A stretch of 64,000 nucleotides of DNA from Pinus tabuliformis (taxonomy: Eukaryota; Streptophyta; Pinopsida; Pinales; Pinaceae). Positions 9,554-20,689 of this stretch are shown here, piece after piece. Numbering within the stretch: position 1 is the stretch's first letter; each line of letters starts with the position of its first letter. Position numbers and translations under genes: made by a program. The notes beneath the pieces were generated by a model. It searched no databases. It was not told where the DNA came from and was given only the letters and a program-made list of their open reading frames with translations. The stretch is taken from contig CM062813.1 of NCBI GenBank assembly GCA_031772625.1, positions 767,870,720 to 767,934,719 on the forward strand, read 5' to 3'.

Positions 9554-11433
9554 CGATTATTCAGGAATAGTGGTGTTCTGAACGACAGAGGTTGAGAAGA
9601 GCCATACAGGCAAACCAATTGTTAGTCCTGGAAGCGACAATGTGGCCATATGGGGCGCGCCAACAACTCCCCAAGAGGAGAAGGGACTAGGATTTCCTCC
9701 AAGGGGAATTCCTTGGTTGGTAGACTCCATTTTCTCAACCCAAGATCAACGTAGGAAAGGGTAATGAATATTCCGTTTAAAATAAATTTTAATACGCTTT
9801 GACACAACTTGTTTTTTCAGTTTTTAAGAGTCGAGAAAAAACAAAAGATGACTCTAGTCTCCTTCGATTTTTAATGAGCCTGAAGTGACAAGTGCTCAGA
9901 TAGACCTTTTCCGTTAAGGAGTTTGAAAAGGAACGAAAGGGACTGCTCTGGAGGTCTAGGTAGAGGGAGTACCCAACCAATCGCAAAACTGCAGAATACT
10001 TTTTACGGTACGACAGTCAATCTTCCCGAATGCTGTGTTCAGTGCATTACGATCGGTAGGGCGGCAGACACGGCTTCCTATGGATAAAGGATTTAAGCCT
10101 ATAGGGGTCTCCCAAAATATACTCGACGGTACGTGGGAGCACAAGTCCGTACTGGAACTTATCGTCTCAAAGTGGAGGAATCACCCAACCATCAGTGAGG
10201 ACAACAGTTACCAGGCTTTACGACGCCGGATACGTCTCTAGCCTAGACCTCTAAGTGTTGTGCGTTAAGTTCCAAAGCGTTGTTAGATTCATTGAATTGA
10301 TTTTAAGTTGATCTTGCTTATGAAGTTTGCCTTTTGGGTTCACCACGAGATGTAGATGTAATTCCTAAAATGAAATCTAAAGATGATAAACAAACTTTTA
10401 TCTCTTTTGTGCAATGAAAATCCTAGCTACTAGAGGAAAAGAAAGACACAATCTTTTCACAAAGAGCAAAGAGCACACTGTAAATGCACTTTCCTAAATC
10501 AAGCCAAACAGACTGTCTATATGCAAATGCACATGCATGTATTTGTTTTCGAATTTCTTAGTATTGATGCTTAAAAGAAAGTTGATGTACAAATCTAAAT
10601 TTGCTTTCAAGCGACAAATACAAACAAGCTTCTTTTCGAAATCAAAAGGTAGAGACGATTACGACACTTTACGATTTTGAAATGAATACTCGTTTTTGAC
10701 ACTAGAAAATCTCAAATTCAGACCAAATGCAATAGTAACAGTATAATTGACCATCAACAGCAATCAAACTTTCTCCTTTGATCGAAATCGACACTTGCGA
10801 CAGATCTAAATCAAAGGACGACAATACGACTATTCTACTTTTGCAATGGAAAACTGTAAACGACTGAACAAACACACAAAAACATCTACAGTTCTTTTGT
10901 ACAAAGGAGGCGGAATAACAGCAAGGAAAAGGGGTTTTAAAATAGACATATATTGATCACAGGCAGCAAAATTCAGAGACAGAACTGGAAAGAATGAAGC
11001 ATAAGAACCTCAGCTGCACAGGGCTAGTCTGATCAGCGCACCTGTAACACAGAGAAACTGCATTGCAACACAGGTTGCCCTTTCGGGAAGTGTGTTGAAA
11101 TGCAGGATCTCTTAACAGTACCTGCGCTGGGCCAGAAACGAGAATTTTTCTGGGTTCTGGGTCACAGTTTGCAGTTCAGTATTTGGTTTTTAGCCGAGTG
11201 AAAGCAATTAGTAATGCACAATCAGGGGTAGATCTAAGGAGGGTCTAAGAGCTATCACAAGGGCAATCAGATAGTTTGTGAATCAGTTGTTCAAATCATA
11301 AACAGATCCAGTGAATGGATTGAAGCAGCAGATGTCTACTTTGCATTTGTTATGGCAAATGCAGTTCGAATGCTACTTATAAGTTTATGGAACAAACAAC
11401 ATAGAGATACACAAACAAACTAATTAGACATTC
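9554..11433 (-). other. Element G leader and degenerate 5' interior
   Basis: Read on the minus strand, this follows the primer site and precedes the zinc-knuckle ORF. No capsid domain is evident, and the short minus-strand frames (for example 9956-10144) are unrecognised. It includes the leader island shared with element H (10180-10350) and one GAGC hairpin unit at 9868-9905. Confidence 0.6.
10180..10350 (-). other. Leader island conserved between elements G and H
   Basis: On the minus strand this stretch contains GTGAACCC, AAGCAAGATCAACT, AACTTAACGCA and TTAGAGGTCTAGGCTAGAGA, followed by a CGTCGT core. The same words occur in the same order on the plus strand at 62570-62735 in element H. 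The leaders around it are not obviously alike, so this non-coding block is unusually well kept. An RNA packaging or dimerisation role is an inference only. Confidence 0.7.
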
Positions 11434-11451
11434 TCCCCAGTGGAGTCGCCA
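11434..11451 (-). other. Primer-binding site of element G
   Basis: The minus strand reads TGGCGACTCCACTGGGGA three bases inside the 5' LTR end. This is the type of site reported for Tat/Ogre-lineage elements, which are said to use tRNA-Arg. I recall the match but did not check it against a tRNA set. Confidence 0.75.
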
Positions 11452-11454
11452 TTT

Positions 11455-12495
11455 TGTTACCGGGAAAAGTGTCTATTTAGAACTGCTCTATCCCACTAAG
11501 GTGTGATAGCTGCCTTAGAAACAAATAGAGAAAAACTACTTTTGTATTTCCTTTATGAACTATAGATAGAGAGGAATAGAAAGAACCAACCTGTGTCTTG
11601 CGCTAATCCTTTGATCCAATCCCTCTCTTATTTGATAGCTTCCAGCTACCTGCTCCCTTACTTGCCCAGCTTCACCAAGTACCTGTAAGATCACAGAAGA
11701 AGAACACTATACAAAGACATGGATCTATATTCATAAACAACTTAGGATCAGATTTAAGTTAACCATACAAATGTAACAAGCATCAATGATACAAAAGCAT
11801 GGAGGAAAAACTCAAATAGTTTTTATTGATAAACAAGAAGATCCAGGAGGAGTTACAACCGATGGTTCCTGACCCAGCATCTACCTCCCAACAAAGAAGC
11901 CCCTCTTCACCTCCAACAAAGCATAAATCACCCAATACTCTGATGTTTGTCTCAAAACCAACAGCAATTCCTTACAATGTGCAAAATTCCAGCCTCTGGA
12001 TCTCTGAGATGAGGGATCCATATATAGATATGTGTAAGGAGGATGAGTCAGCTTGTGATTTGATTAGTGTTTTCTCTCTGTCAGTTCTTGCTTCCACTTG
12101 GAGACTAAAGGCCTCTTACTCATCCTTGGTCGAATTCAGTGAGGCAAGTGTCATAGGAGAAGATTCTGGAAGCTTCCATTGTCTCTCCACCTCGTGGAAT
12201 GACACTACCATTTGTCATTTCTCGCCCAACGCACCCTCATAGTGCATTTAGGTGCATTGCAACGCACCTAGCCAGTGTATTTAGGTGCAATGCAACGCAC
12301 CTAGCTAGTGGAGCAACTGAAATGATCCTGTTTTGACTTATTTAGAGCAGTTTCTGGTGGAGAACTTCTGGGAGAAGCTGTAATTTGTTGACCTTGTTCC
12401 TTTAGGGGTTAGAACAAAACTTTTAGGGACTTAGGAGCCCTTGGTTTATGGACATTTCATGCTTAGAGTTGCAAGGCACAAAAATGTCTATAACA
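11455..12495 (-). repeat. Element G 5' LTR (minus-strand element)
   Basis: It is 1041 bp, the same length as the other LTR, with terminal TGTTA...TAACA. The tandem TAGGTGC/GCACCTA hairpin pair is repeated at about 12249-12303. The target duplication ggaag follows at 12496-12500. Confidence 0.93.
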
Positions 12496-12500
12496 GGAAG

Positions 12501-12819
12501 GATGTACCAATTTACCCCAATGGGGCCCACAATTTGGCGTTTCATCTCCTAGGGTTAGTTTTTTGGATATCTGGGGTTTTCCATTGCTTCTCAATAATAA
12601 ATAGGCCCTCAAGCCTCATTGTAACACAGTTCAGAGGCATGTATCCGCCACATCTCTTCTCATAGATAAGCTACCATCGCCTGAGCTAGTCTTATTTCCA
12701 TTCTGTTTGTAAGCATATTTCAGTATTTTATATTAATGAAATGAAGTGTTATTTCTTCTTCATCATTGTATTTATGGTTATATCTATAATTTGTTGTGTT
12801 CCTATTTAAATATGGACCA
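12501..12819 (+). repeat. Element A 5' LTR, second part
   Basis: It continues the LTR interrupted at 4691 and aligns with 17750-18105, sharing GATGTACCAATTTACCCCAA and the AATAATAAATA region with a likely AATAAA signal. The 3' LTR carries about 40 extra bases around 17781-17825. It ends GGACCA, immediately before the primer site. Confidence 0.9.
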
Positions 12820-12820
12820 G

Positions 12821-12832
12821 TGGTATTAGAAC
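12821..12832 (+). other. Primer-binding site of element A
   Basis: TGGTATTAGAAC is a slightly decayed form of the TGGTATCAGAGC site that pairs with initiator tRNA-Met. It lies one base inside the 5' LTR. Confidence 0.8.
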
Positions 12833-12859
12833 GGTCTGCTCTTTGTCTGTTTTCTTTGC

Positions 12860-13681
12860 ATGTCCCCAACGAGGTCGGGATATAAGAAGTTAGGGCTCGA
12901 TCTGGTTGAACCTTTGCAAGTTCAGCCTCGCAAACCCCGATGGCAGCCCATTGGGGAAGAAAAGAAAGATGAGGGAGCAAGAGATCCTATCAAAATATTT
13001 CTCAAGGAGGCCTTAGAGAAATAAAGGAACGTGATGATGGATAACTTTGCCCAGATCCTTCAATGGTTGCCCATCGACAGCGCATCCACATCCAACAACC
13101 ACTCTGGAGGCTCCACTCCGTTTAAGGTACAAGTAAACTTTGAAATTCCCATATTTGAGGTCCAAATAGATGCAGACACCGTAGATAAATTATTAAATCG
13201 GCTAGAAGGATATTTTTCTGTTCATGATTTTTCCAACTGGGAAAATATTACTTTTTCTCTTCTCAAAGCCGCCCCCCATGTCAAGGACTGGTGGGAAACC
13301 TACTATGAACAGAAGGATGAAAGTATGACCTCACTGTTTTCAGCCGCACCCACTTGGAATTCATTCCAGGACACCATCAAGGAGCAGTACTACCCTGTTG
13401 AGAGCTATGAGAATAAGTACATAAAGTGGACCACGCTGCGGCAGGGAAGGGACCAAGATGTGCTGGAGTTTACCAATGTTTTTCATACCCTTCACATGAA
13501 CTTGGGTATTAAGGATTTTAAGAAACATTTGGTACTGAAGTGCCGCGACTGCCTACATAGGTACATCCAAGACAAGATGGAGTTCTTGGACATCTCCTCG
13601 CTCAGCATAGCGTACCGATACACATCAAGATTGAGTAGAAGTTTAAACAGAAGAAGTGAGGCTTTAGATATGCCAATATGA
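12860..13681 (+). pseudogene. gag: Element A gag (capsid region)
   Basis: An ATG at 12860 opens a frame beginning MSPTRSGYKK. It meets a stop near 13020 and continues in the same frame through 13681. The capsid-type region is recognisable by a Trp-rich stretch (VKDWWETYYEQ near 13280) and the FQDTIKEQYYPV and LRQGRDQDVLEFTNVFH segments typical of plant Ty3/gypsy gag. The nucleocapsid lies just beyond the final stop, in the next entry. At least two stops make it inactive. Confidence 0.88.
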
Positions 13682-16600
13682 AGACAGGGAAAGGTGCCCC
13701 CAAATTACAGAACAAAGGAAAAAGCCAAGGCGGGGCGGTCCAGGAAAACCTGCCAAAGTCGAAAGAAAAGAACAACACTACGAAGCCGAAGAAGGACACG
13801 AGAAAGTGGTGAGAGTTCCATAAGAGCTCCACTCACAACACAAGTGTGTGTCAGTCCAAGCATTCACTAGTGGCCAAGCTGAAGGCTTCAAAATCAAATG
13901 CATGTTCTGATTCTGAGTCAGAACCCGACAAGGGGAATGAAAAAGGGAAGCAAATTAGCAATGTGGAGCGCAACGGCATCATTTCCACCATGAAGATCCA
14001 AAAGGAGGAACCCAAAGATCCAGAGGAGGAGGAGTGCCTCTTCCACTCTCAGATGTGGATAAAGGGTTCCCCACTACAGTTCATTGTCGACAGTAGGAGC
14101 CAAAAGAACCTCATTTCAGCAGAGGTCATGAATCGGTTGGGCTTACCGACCACAACACACCCACAACCATACACCATCGGGTGGATTCACCAAGGACAGG
14201 ATCTTCACGTGAGCCAATAGTGCCATCTTCCATACAACATCAAGCCCTTCATGGATGAGGTATTATGTGATATTGCTCCCCTTGATGTTTGTGATGTATT
14301 ATTAGGCCAACCATACTTGTGGAAGTGACATTTTGTGTATGAGTCAACGCCTCGGCCTGTTATTGTTACGTTGGGAAATAAGTTATATAGGATACCAGAG
14401 GTAGCACTGCCTACCACCATCTCTTTGGTTACTGCAAAACAATGCAGTAAGGTCATTTCCAAAACTGAGAAATTTGTTTTCCAGATGATATTACCTTAGG
14501 GAAAGAAGAAGACGATGGCCACGACCTCTAGACAGGGCCCCTCCTCACGACAACATTAGATGGACAAGGTCAAGGAGGAGTACAAGGACATCTTCACCTC
14601 CCTCGTAGGGGTGCATCTGCACTATCAGGTCAAGCAATCCATCGATCTGACCCCAGGTGCATCGTTTCCCAATGGACCAATCTATTGGTGCTCCATTATG
14701 GAGAAAAATGAAATCAAGAGGCATATTCAGGAGCTACCAGAGAAAGGTCACATCCGATCGAGTTCATCGCCCTATGGGAGCCCGTTCGTGTTGGTATAGA
14801 AGAAGGATGGGACTTTGAGACTCTGTATTGATTATCAAGCGCTGAACAAGATCACTGTTTAGAATAGGTACCCGATACCACGGATTGATAACCTTCTGGA
14901 CCAACTCAAGGGGGGAAAATGTTTTAGCAAGATTGACTTGAAGTCTGGATATCACCAGGTACCAATCAAACCCTTTGATGTGTGGAAGACTACCTTCAAA
15001 GCCAAGGAGGGCCTTTTCGAATGGTTGATTATACATGTCAAGTTGACGAATGCTCCTACAACCTTCATGAGGCTGATGGATGACATCATGCGACCATTCA
15101 CCAACTCATTTGTAGTGGTATACTTGGATGACATCCTGATCTTCATTCAGAGTTGGGAAGAGCACCTCCACCACATCTAACAGGTTCTCCAAACAATGCG
15201 ACAACACAAGCTCTGTGTTAATTTGGAGAAATGCACTTTTGGCATGACCAAGGTTCAGTATTTGGGATACATTATTGATGAAGGGAGGGGTGCATGTGGA
15301 TCCAACCAAGATCCAAGTCATTCAGGATTGGCCATCCCTAACCACTCTGATAGAGCTCTGTAGCTTTTTGGGTCTTGCCAATTAATGTCATAGTTTCATG
15401 TTGGGTTTCTCTCATATCACTTTGCCCTTGAGTCAAGTCACCAAGGGAGGAGTGAAAGAAAAATTATTTTGGTTTGAATCTCAATAGAAGGCATTCGTAG
15501 AGTTGAAACACCACCTTTAATCTACACCAGTACTCACATTACCAGACTTGCAACAACCATTTGAGATCAAGGCAAATTCCTCTGACTATATTATTGGGGC
15601 AGTCCTTACTCAACAAGGGCATCTAGTGGCATATAACAGTGAGACAATTTCAGACATAGTCCGAAAGTATCCCACTTATGACAAAGAGATGTATTCCATT
15701 TTGCAGGTCTGCCAACAATGGAAGCATTACATTTTGGGGAAGGAAACGGTCATCCACACCGACCATTGACCCCTGCATTTCATACAAATGAAAGGGAAGT
15801 TGCAGAATGATTGCCATTAGAAGTGGTCCACATACTTGCAACGATTCCATTTGAATATCAAGTACAAGAAGGGCAACACCAATAATGTTGCAAACTACCT
15901 CAGCCGACCACCGATCATGGCATTAACCACTATGCTCAACTCTTGTGGGCATGAGACTTCTGCTTGGCCACTTCTCTACAAAAGTGACCAAGAATTCGGC
16001 CACACATACCAGATGCTCTTGAAGGGTCAGCAAGTTCTAGATTTTCACCTCCAGGATGCCCTGTTATGTCACCTGGGACACCTTTGTGTTCCTTCAAGTG
16101 AACGAGCCAAGATTATTTAGGAAGCACACTACAGTCAGGCCACTGGGCATTTCAGGGTTGAGAAAATGGTGGCAGTATTGCAGAAGTATTTCTATTGGCC
16201 GAATCTTCGACATGATGTCGGGAAGTACATCAGATCCTGCACTGCCTGCGCCATTGCCAAACTGACCATCAAGAAGCAAGGCCTCTATACTCTGTTTCCT
16301 ATCCCTAGTCGACCTTGGGAATCCATCTCCATGGATTACATGTCGGGCCTTCCTTCTACTAAGCATGGAAATGATTGTGTTTTTTTGGTCGTCGATAGAT
16401 TCTCGAAGATGGCCATTATGGAACCCTACAAGAAGAATATCAAAGCAGAAGCCACTGTTAAACTCTTCTTTGAATGAGTGTGGGTACACTTTGGGATCCC
16501 ATAGTCTATCATCTCAGATCGGGACAACAAGTTCCTTAATACATTTTGGTCCAGTCCCTGGTCGATGTTGGATACCAAGCTCACTAAGTCCACAACTTTC

Positions 16601-17412
16601 CATCCCCAAACTGATGGCCAAACAGAGGTCGTCAACAGGATGATCGTACACATTCTATGCATGTACAACTCAAAGAATCTACAAACATGGGATGAGAGTC
16701 TCCCTTATGTCCAGCATAGCTATAACCAGGCTCTCTAGAGCTTGACTGACCACAATCCTTTTTAGGTGGGCTTGGGATTCCAGACACTATGTCCCATTGA
16801 TGTGGCCATACCATTTGTAGCTAATCAGGCAGATTCGGCTCATGTCCAGTCCGAAGCCAATAAGGAAAACAACTTCATTGAGGACATCCAACACATTTGC
16901 CAGTAGGTCCATGACATTCTAGAGAAATCAAATGCAAAGTACAAGAAATGACATGATCAACATTGGGTATCACACAAGTTTCAGGTGGGCGACAAAGTCT
17001 GGTTGAATTTGTAGAAGGAACACCTTACCGGAGCCTATAAAAAACTCAAACCACTATGATATGGTACTTACACCATTACCAAGGCTATGGGAGACAATGC
17101 ATTTGAGGTCAACATTCTCCCATTCCTTGGATTTCACGCAGTGTTCAATGTGGAATGCCTTCGACCATACTTCCCACCATTGCTGGACACATCAGACATT
17201 GCAGAACAAATCACACCTACAGAGTTAAATCCAGACTGCATGCAACAAGCCACAATTGATTGGATCATGGACACGCAGATCAAGAACACTTGACATCAAA
17301 TAGTCCAACTATATTGATTTGTCAAAGCAGACCAAGTCCTTCACCATGGCAAGCGCCTCACTAGGGACCAAGTTCAGCAGAAGTTTCATCATCTCATGGA
17401 GGAACTCAACGT
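13682..17412 (+). pseudogene. pol: Element A pol: knuckle-protease-RT-RNaseH-integrase remnant
   Basis: The same translation can be followed across many stops. A zinc-knuckle remnant EFHKSSTHNTSVC near 13810 follows a TGA where its first Cys should be. The protease (FIVDSRSQKNLIS near 14085) has D-S-R in place of D-S/T-G. RT spans about 14740-15290 with IDYQALNKIT, KIDLKSGYHQV and an intact YLDD at about 15121. RNase H is at about 15548-15900, the integrase zinc and core domains at about 16120-16700 with WPNLRHDV and FHPQTDGQTE, then a C-terminal tail to about 17412 ending in a poorly kept chromodomain-like stretch. One frame change lies near 15285. Several stops stand where Gln, Arg or Trp is normal, as expected from C-to-T decay of methylated DNA. 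Closest in style to element B. Confidence 0.9.
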
Positions 17413-17431
17413 AATGGGGACCATTTCTTTG

Positions 17432-17445
17432 TAAGGAGGGAGGAA
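17432..17445 (+). other. Polypurine tract of element A
   Basis: TAAGGAGGGAGGAA lies immediately before the 3' LTR. Confidence 0.8.
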
Positions 17446-18105
17446 TGATCCAAGTGGATATTGGTGGCCACCCGCCTATTTCACTTTGACCGCCACCAGT
17501 TTTTCTTTTAGTTTTTCAGTTTCCTTAATTGTAGCACAATTTACTATTTTTGGCAGTTTTTCGGGTCCTGAACTTCCGGAGCCGTTTTGAGGCCCTAAAT
17601 TGCATTTTTTGGGAAAATCACCTCTGGCGAATATAAAGAATGAACTTGGTTTTCATTGTCAATGGTTGTAGTCCTCGGATAGATCTTTCTAATGAGGTAT
17701 CATATGCATCAAACGGAGATCGTATGCCAAAAGTTACGACCCCGGGAAGTTGATGTACCAATTTACCCCAACAGGGCCCATAGTTCCATCTAGGCGTAAC
17801 CCTAGGTGTACCCTAACCCTAGGTGTTTCATCTCCTAGGGTTAGGTTTTTGGATGTTTGGGGTTTTCCATTGCTTCTCAATAATAAATATGCCCTCAAGC
17901 CTCATTATAGCACAGTTCAGAGGCATGTAGCCGCCACATCTCTTCTCAGAGATAATCTACCATCACTCGAGCTAGTCCGATTTCCATTCTATTTGTAAGC
18001 ATATTTCAGTATTTGCTATTAATGAAATTAAGTGATATTTCTACTGCATCTTTGTATTTATGGTTATATCTGTAATCTTTTGCATTCCTCTTTAAATCTG
18101 GATCA
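17446..18105 (+). repeat. Element A 3' LTR
   Basis: This 660-bp LTR runs from TGATCC to GGATCA and is followed by target duplication tctat (18106-18110). It shows numerous differences from the 5' LTR and one segment of about 40 bp absent there. It is clearly older than G, E or F. Confidence 0.92.
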
Positions 18106-18110
18106 TCTAT

Positions 18111-18155
18111 TATGACAAACTATTCAGTGGAATATCCATGATAGTTTACAGATCA
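18111..18155 (+). repeat. Element B 5' LTR, last part
   Basis: This resumes the LTR interrupted at 4388. TATGACAAACTATTCAGTGG and TAGTTTACAGATCA correspond to 59019-59062 of the 3' LTR. Confidence 0.85.
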
Positions 18156-18158
18156 TAA

Positions 18159-18170
18159 TGGTATTAGAGC
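18159..18170 (+). other. Primer-binding site of element B
   Basis: TGGTATTAGAGC lies three bases inside the 5' LTR and differs at one position from the initiator tRNA-Met site TGGTATCAGAGC. Confidence 0.82.
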
Positions 18171-18201
18171 AAGTTTCTTTGGGTATATCTTGGAGATTTT
18201 C

Positions 18202-18906
18202 ATGGGATCTAGATATGTTGGGCCAAAAGTTGTAAAACCCTAATCATCGCTGACAAATTTGTGAATAACCCGCATGATTATGCAAAGGAGAGGTTTTCAC
18301 GGCTAGAACAACAAGTTGTGGATATAAATCGTAATGTAAATATCCTCATGGTAGTCCTATGCAATAAGCTTGGGATATTCAAAGCAGATGGGGGTTCCAA
18401 TGCACAAGAGTACAAATCAGAAGGGGGATTAGGAGATCGGGAAGAAATAAAAAACTCACCGAAGAAAGGAACTAAAAAAGGTCAACCCAATTCAAGTGTC
18501 GTGAATAAATCAAAACCCATATTAAACGTGGAAGCGAAGGATGATATAAAGACATACCATGACAAGATCGACGCTCTGAAGCTAAATCATTGGTTGCAAC
18601 AACCAGAAGTGTATTTAATTGTCCATCAAATTGAGGAAGAACAAAATATTTCATCTGCGTAGCTGAAATTAGAGGACCATGCACTGACTTGGTGGGAAAG
18701 ACACATAGATACCTTAAGGTTGGAGGGAGAACCTCCAATGACTAAGTGGGGTGAATTCATAAGACTCATAAAGTCACAATTTTATCCTATTGGGTATGTA
18801 GAGGGTTAGTGGATTCGATGGCACCACTGTAGGCAAAAGCTAGGGCAAAGCGTGCATGAGTACACCATAGATTTTAAAAAGATAGACATAATGTTGGGTA
18901 TCTCCA
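18202..18906 (+). pseudogene. gag: Element B gag, 5' portion
   Basis: An ATG at 18202 starts MGSRYVGPKVV. The frame shifts near 18240 and then runs from about 18243 to a stop at 18660, with further stops after. The second half holds a capsid-type stretch: LKLEDHALTWWERH, SQFYPIGYVEG and LGQSVHEYTIDFKK. It breaks off at the residues LGIS at 18906, and the next residues, SPKN, appear at 34628. A 15.7-kb insertion therefore splits this gene. Non-functional. Confidence 0.87.
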
Positions 18907-20689
18907 TGTTGTGGAAAAACAATAACCCCTCATTTTTTACTTTATTATCTTCACAATAATAATGAGGATCCTTTATGTAAATTTTGGTCATATCACCTCT
19001 TCAATGCTTTCATTTGGTTTCTTTTGCGGGATTTTTATTCTTCTCGGTTTTCCACTTTGTTTGCCTCATCGAGTGCAGTTTCTTGCAAGCTTTCCAACAA
19101 CTTTGATTTTGCTAAGTTTGGAATATGGTTTACAAATTGCGCTTATTCAAAATTTCAGTGATTTTCATTTCGTAAGATTAAAAATGTACAAAATACATTT
19201 TACTTTATTTGTAAATTAATTAATTTTTAATATGTAAATATAATTATTTAATTAATTAGACTAATTTTAGTTAATTAAACTAATTTTCATAATATTATTA
19301 TTTAATTAAATTATTTTACTAACCTAAATTAATTAAGTTAATTGTAATTAGTTTAATTAATTTGTAAATAGTTCTATTTGAAGGTTTCCGTGAATGGATT
19401 TTGAAGAGTAAAAAATTGGAGATAAATCCACATTATGAATTTGAATCAATATTTCCGGTCACAATCAAGACCCATCATCGAGATTTTTAATTAAATATTA
19501 TTTTATTAATTTAAATTACTCTACAAAACCTCCAGATTCAAAAACCTATATAATAGACTAACCATATAATAAAAACAAAAACAATGCATTTTGTATATAT
19601 AATAACAAAGTATTAAATATAATTTAATAAAAATATATATAAAACGAATGCTTGAAACCCGAAAGAAAAATAAATTCAATTTATAAAAGATTACGGACTC
19701 TTTGAACACCCTCATTAACTCAACTCCAAGGCTCCCGGACTTCATAAATAACAATGATTATAATTCTTTTGAAATATAATAATAGTGGGAGGATCCCACT
19801 CCCATATGGGCCTCCCACCTCTCTTCCTCTCATCACCCTAATGCGCCCAAGTACTTAATGCGCCCAAGTACTTTTTACGCTGTAAGGCGTTTTTCTCTGA
19901 GATCAATTTCCTTCTTTGCTTACCTGTCATCTTGTAAGTCACACGATTATTCTGTTTACCTGTCATCTTGTAATCCACACGATTATATTTTAGACGATTG
20001 AAACAATTTCAACCGTTGATCGTTGATTCAAAAAAATTGCCTAAACAGTTTGGGCGTTTCATTTGGCATCGGGTCGAATAGTTTCATCCGCGCAGCTGAA
20101 CCGGGCTCCAGTGCTACATGCGTCCCACTAACCCTGTCATTCCCTACCGAACACTTTCGTTATGCATTTCACTGCGATTTCTTGGCCACTGCTACTGCGA
20201 TTTCTTGGCCACTGCTAGGGAGAACGCCCATATAAATCTTCAAGCACTGGTTCCGCGCGAATTGAGAGGTGGCGTGCGTCCTGCTATCAACCAAGTCTTC
20301 CCGAAGTGTGAGAAATCGTGTTAATATCATAAACTCTGGTTCTGTGTCAATGCGGCAGAGCTGTAAGTCCTGGTTCACTGAAGGTCATTTTTTGAGTGCG
20401 TTGTTCATCCTAGCTACTGCCTCATTGATCACACACCTCGAGCTGCAGAGTTAGGGATTTATCCATCTGCCCATTTCAGTATTTAGATTGTAAAAATATG
20501 TTTGCATTATCTGGTGATCTACATATCTTCCCAATACAGTTCAAGGTTTTAGGAATTTGTTTATATACTTCTGGCATCATGATAGATCGCAGTTGCTGGT
20601 TGACCACTTCGTTTTAATAGGCCCTTTGTACTGCTGTTTGATGTGACTATTATTCCTCTAGTCTCTTAGTACTTTGATTTTACTTTGAC
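18907..20689. other. Left part of the composite insertion, no gene recognised
   Basis: The sequence is very AT-rich with TTAATTAA words at about 19215-19370. Near-tandem copies of TTACCTGTCATCTTGTAA lie at about 19920 and 19958 (about 38-bp period), GCGCCCAAGTACTT is duplicated at about 19853-19880, and TGCGATTTCTTGGCCACTGC is duplicated at 20177-20215. Small frames at 20023-20454 are not supported as genes. Confidence 0.5.

Larger units (their letters stand above)
4692..12495 (-). mobile_element. Element G: non-autonomous Tat/Ogre-like LTR retrotransposon
   Basis: Two 1041-bp LTRs (4692-5732 and 11455-12495) are oriented so that the element reads on the minus strand. The primer site (11434-11451) adjoins the right-hand LTR, and the polypurine tract (5733-5745) adjoins the left-hand one. 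The ends are TGTTA...TAACA and the target duplication is a perfect ggaag (4687-4691 and 12496-12500). About 20 differences between the LTRs are visible by eye, so it is fairly young. The 5.7-kb interior holds one recognisable ORF, zinc knuckles plus protease, and no reverse transcriptase or integrase. It would therefore depend on another element for mobility. Lineage is inferred from the primer site and the leader shared with element H. Confidence 0.9.
4389..18105 (+). mobile_element. Element A: Ty3/gypsy retrotransposon, split by element G
   Basis: The element has two LTRs (4389-4691 continued at 12501-12819, and 17446-18105), a tRNA-Met-type primer site at 12821-12832, a gag-protease-RT-RNaseH-integrase order, and a polypurine tract at 17432-17445. 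It is flanked by a perfect 5-bp target duplication, tctat, at 4384-4388 and 18106-18110. It sits inside the 5' LTR of element B. Many in-frame stops make it non-functional. Element G (4692-12495) is inserted in its 5' LTR. Confidence 0.93.

Noticed and set aside
17790-17825. CCCTAACCCTAGG as a telomere-like repeat
   Set aside because: Only about two units, inside the 3' LTR of element A.
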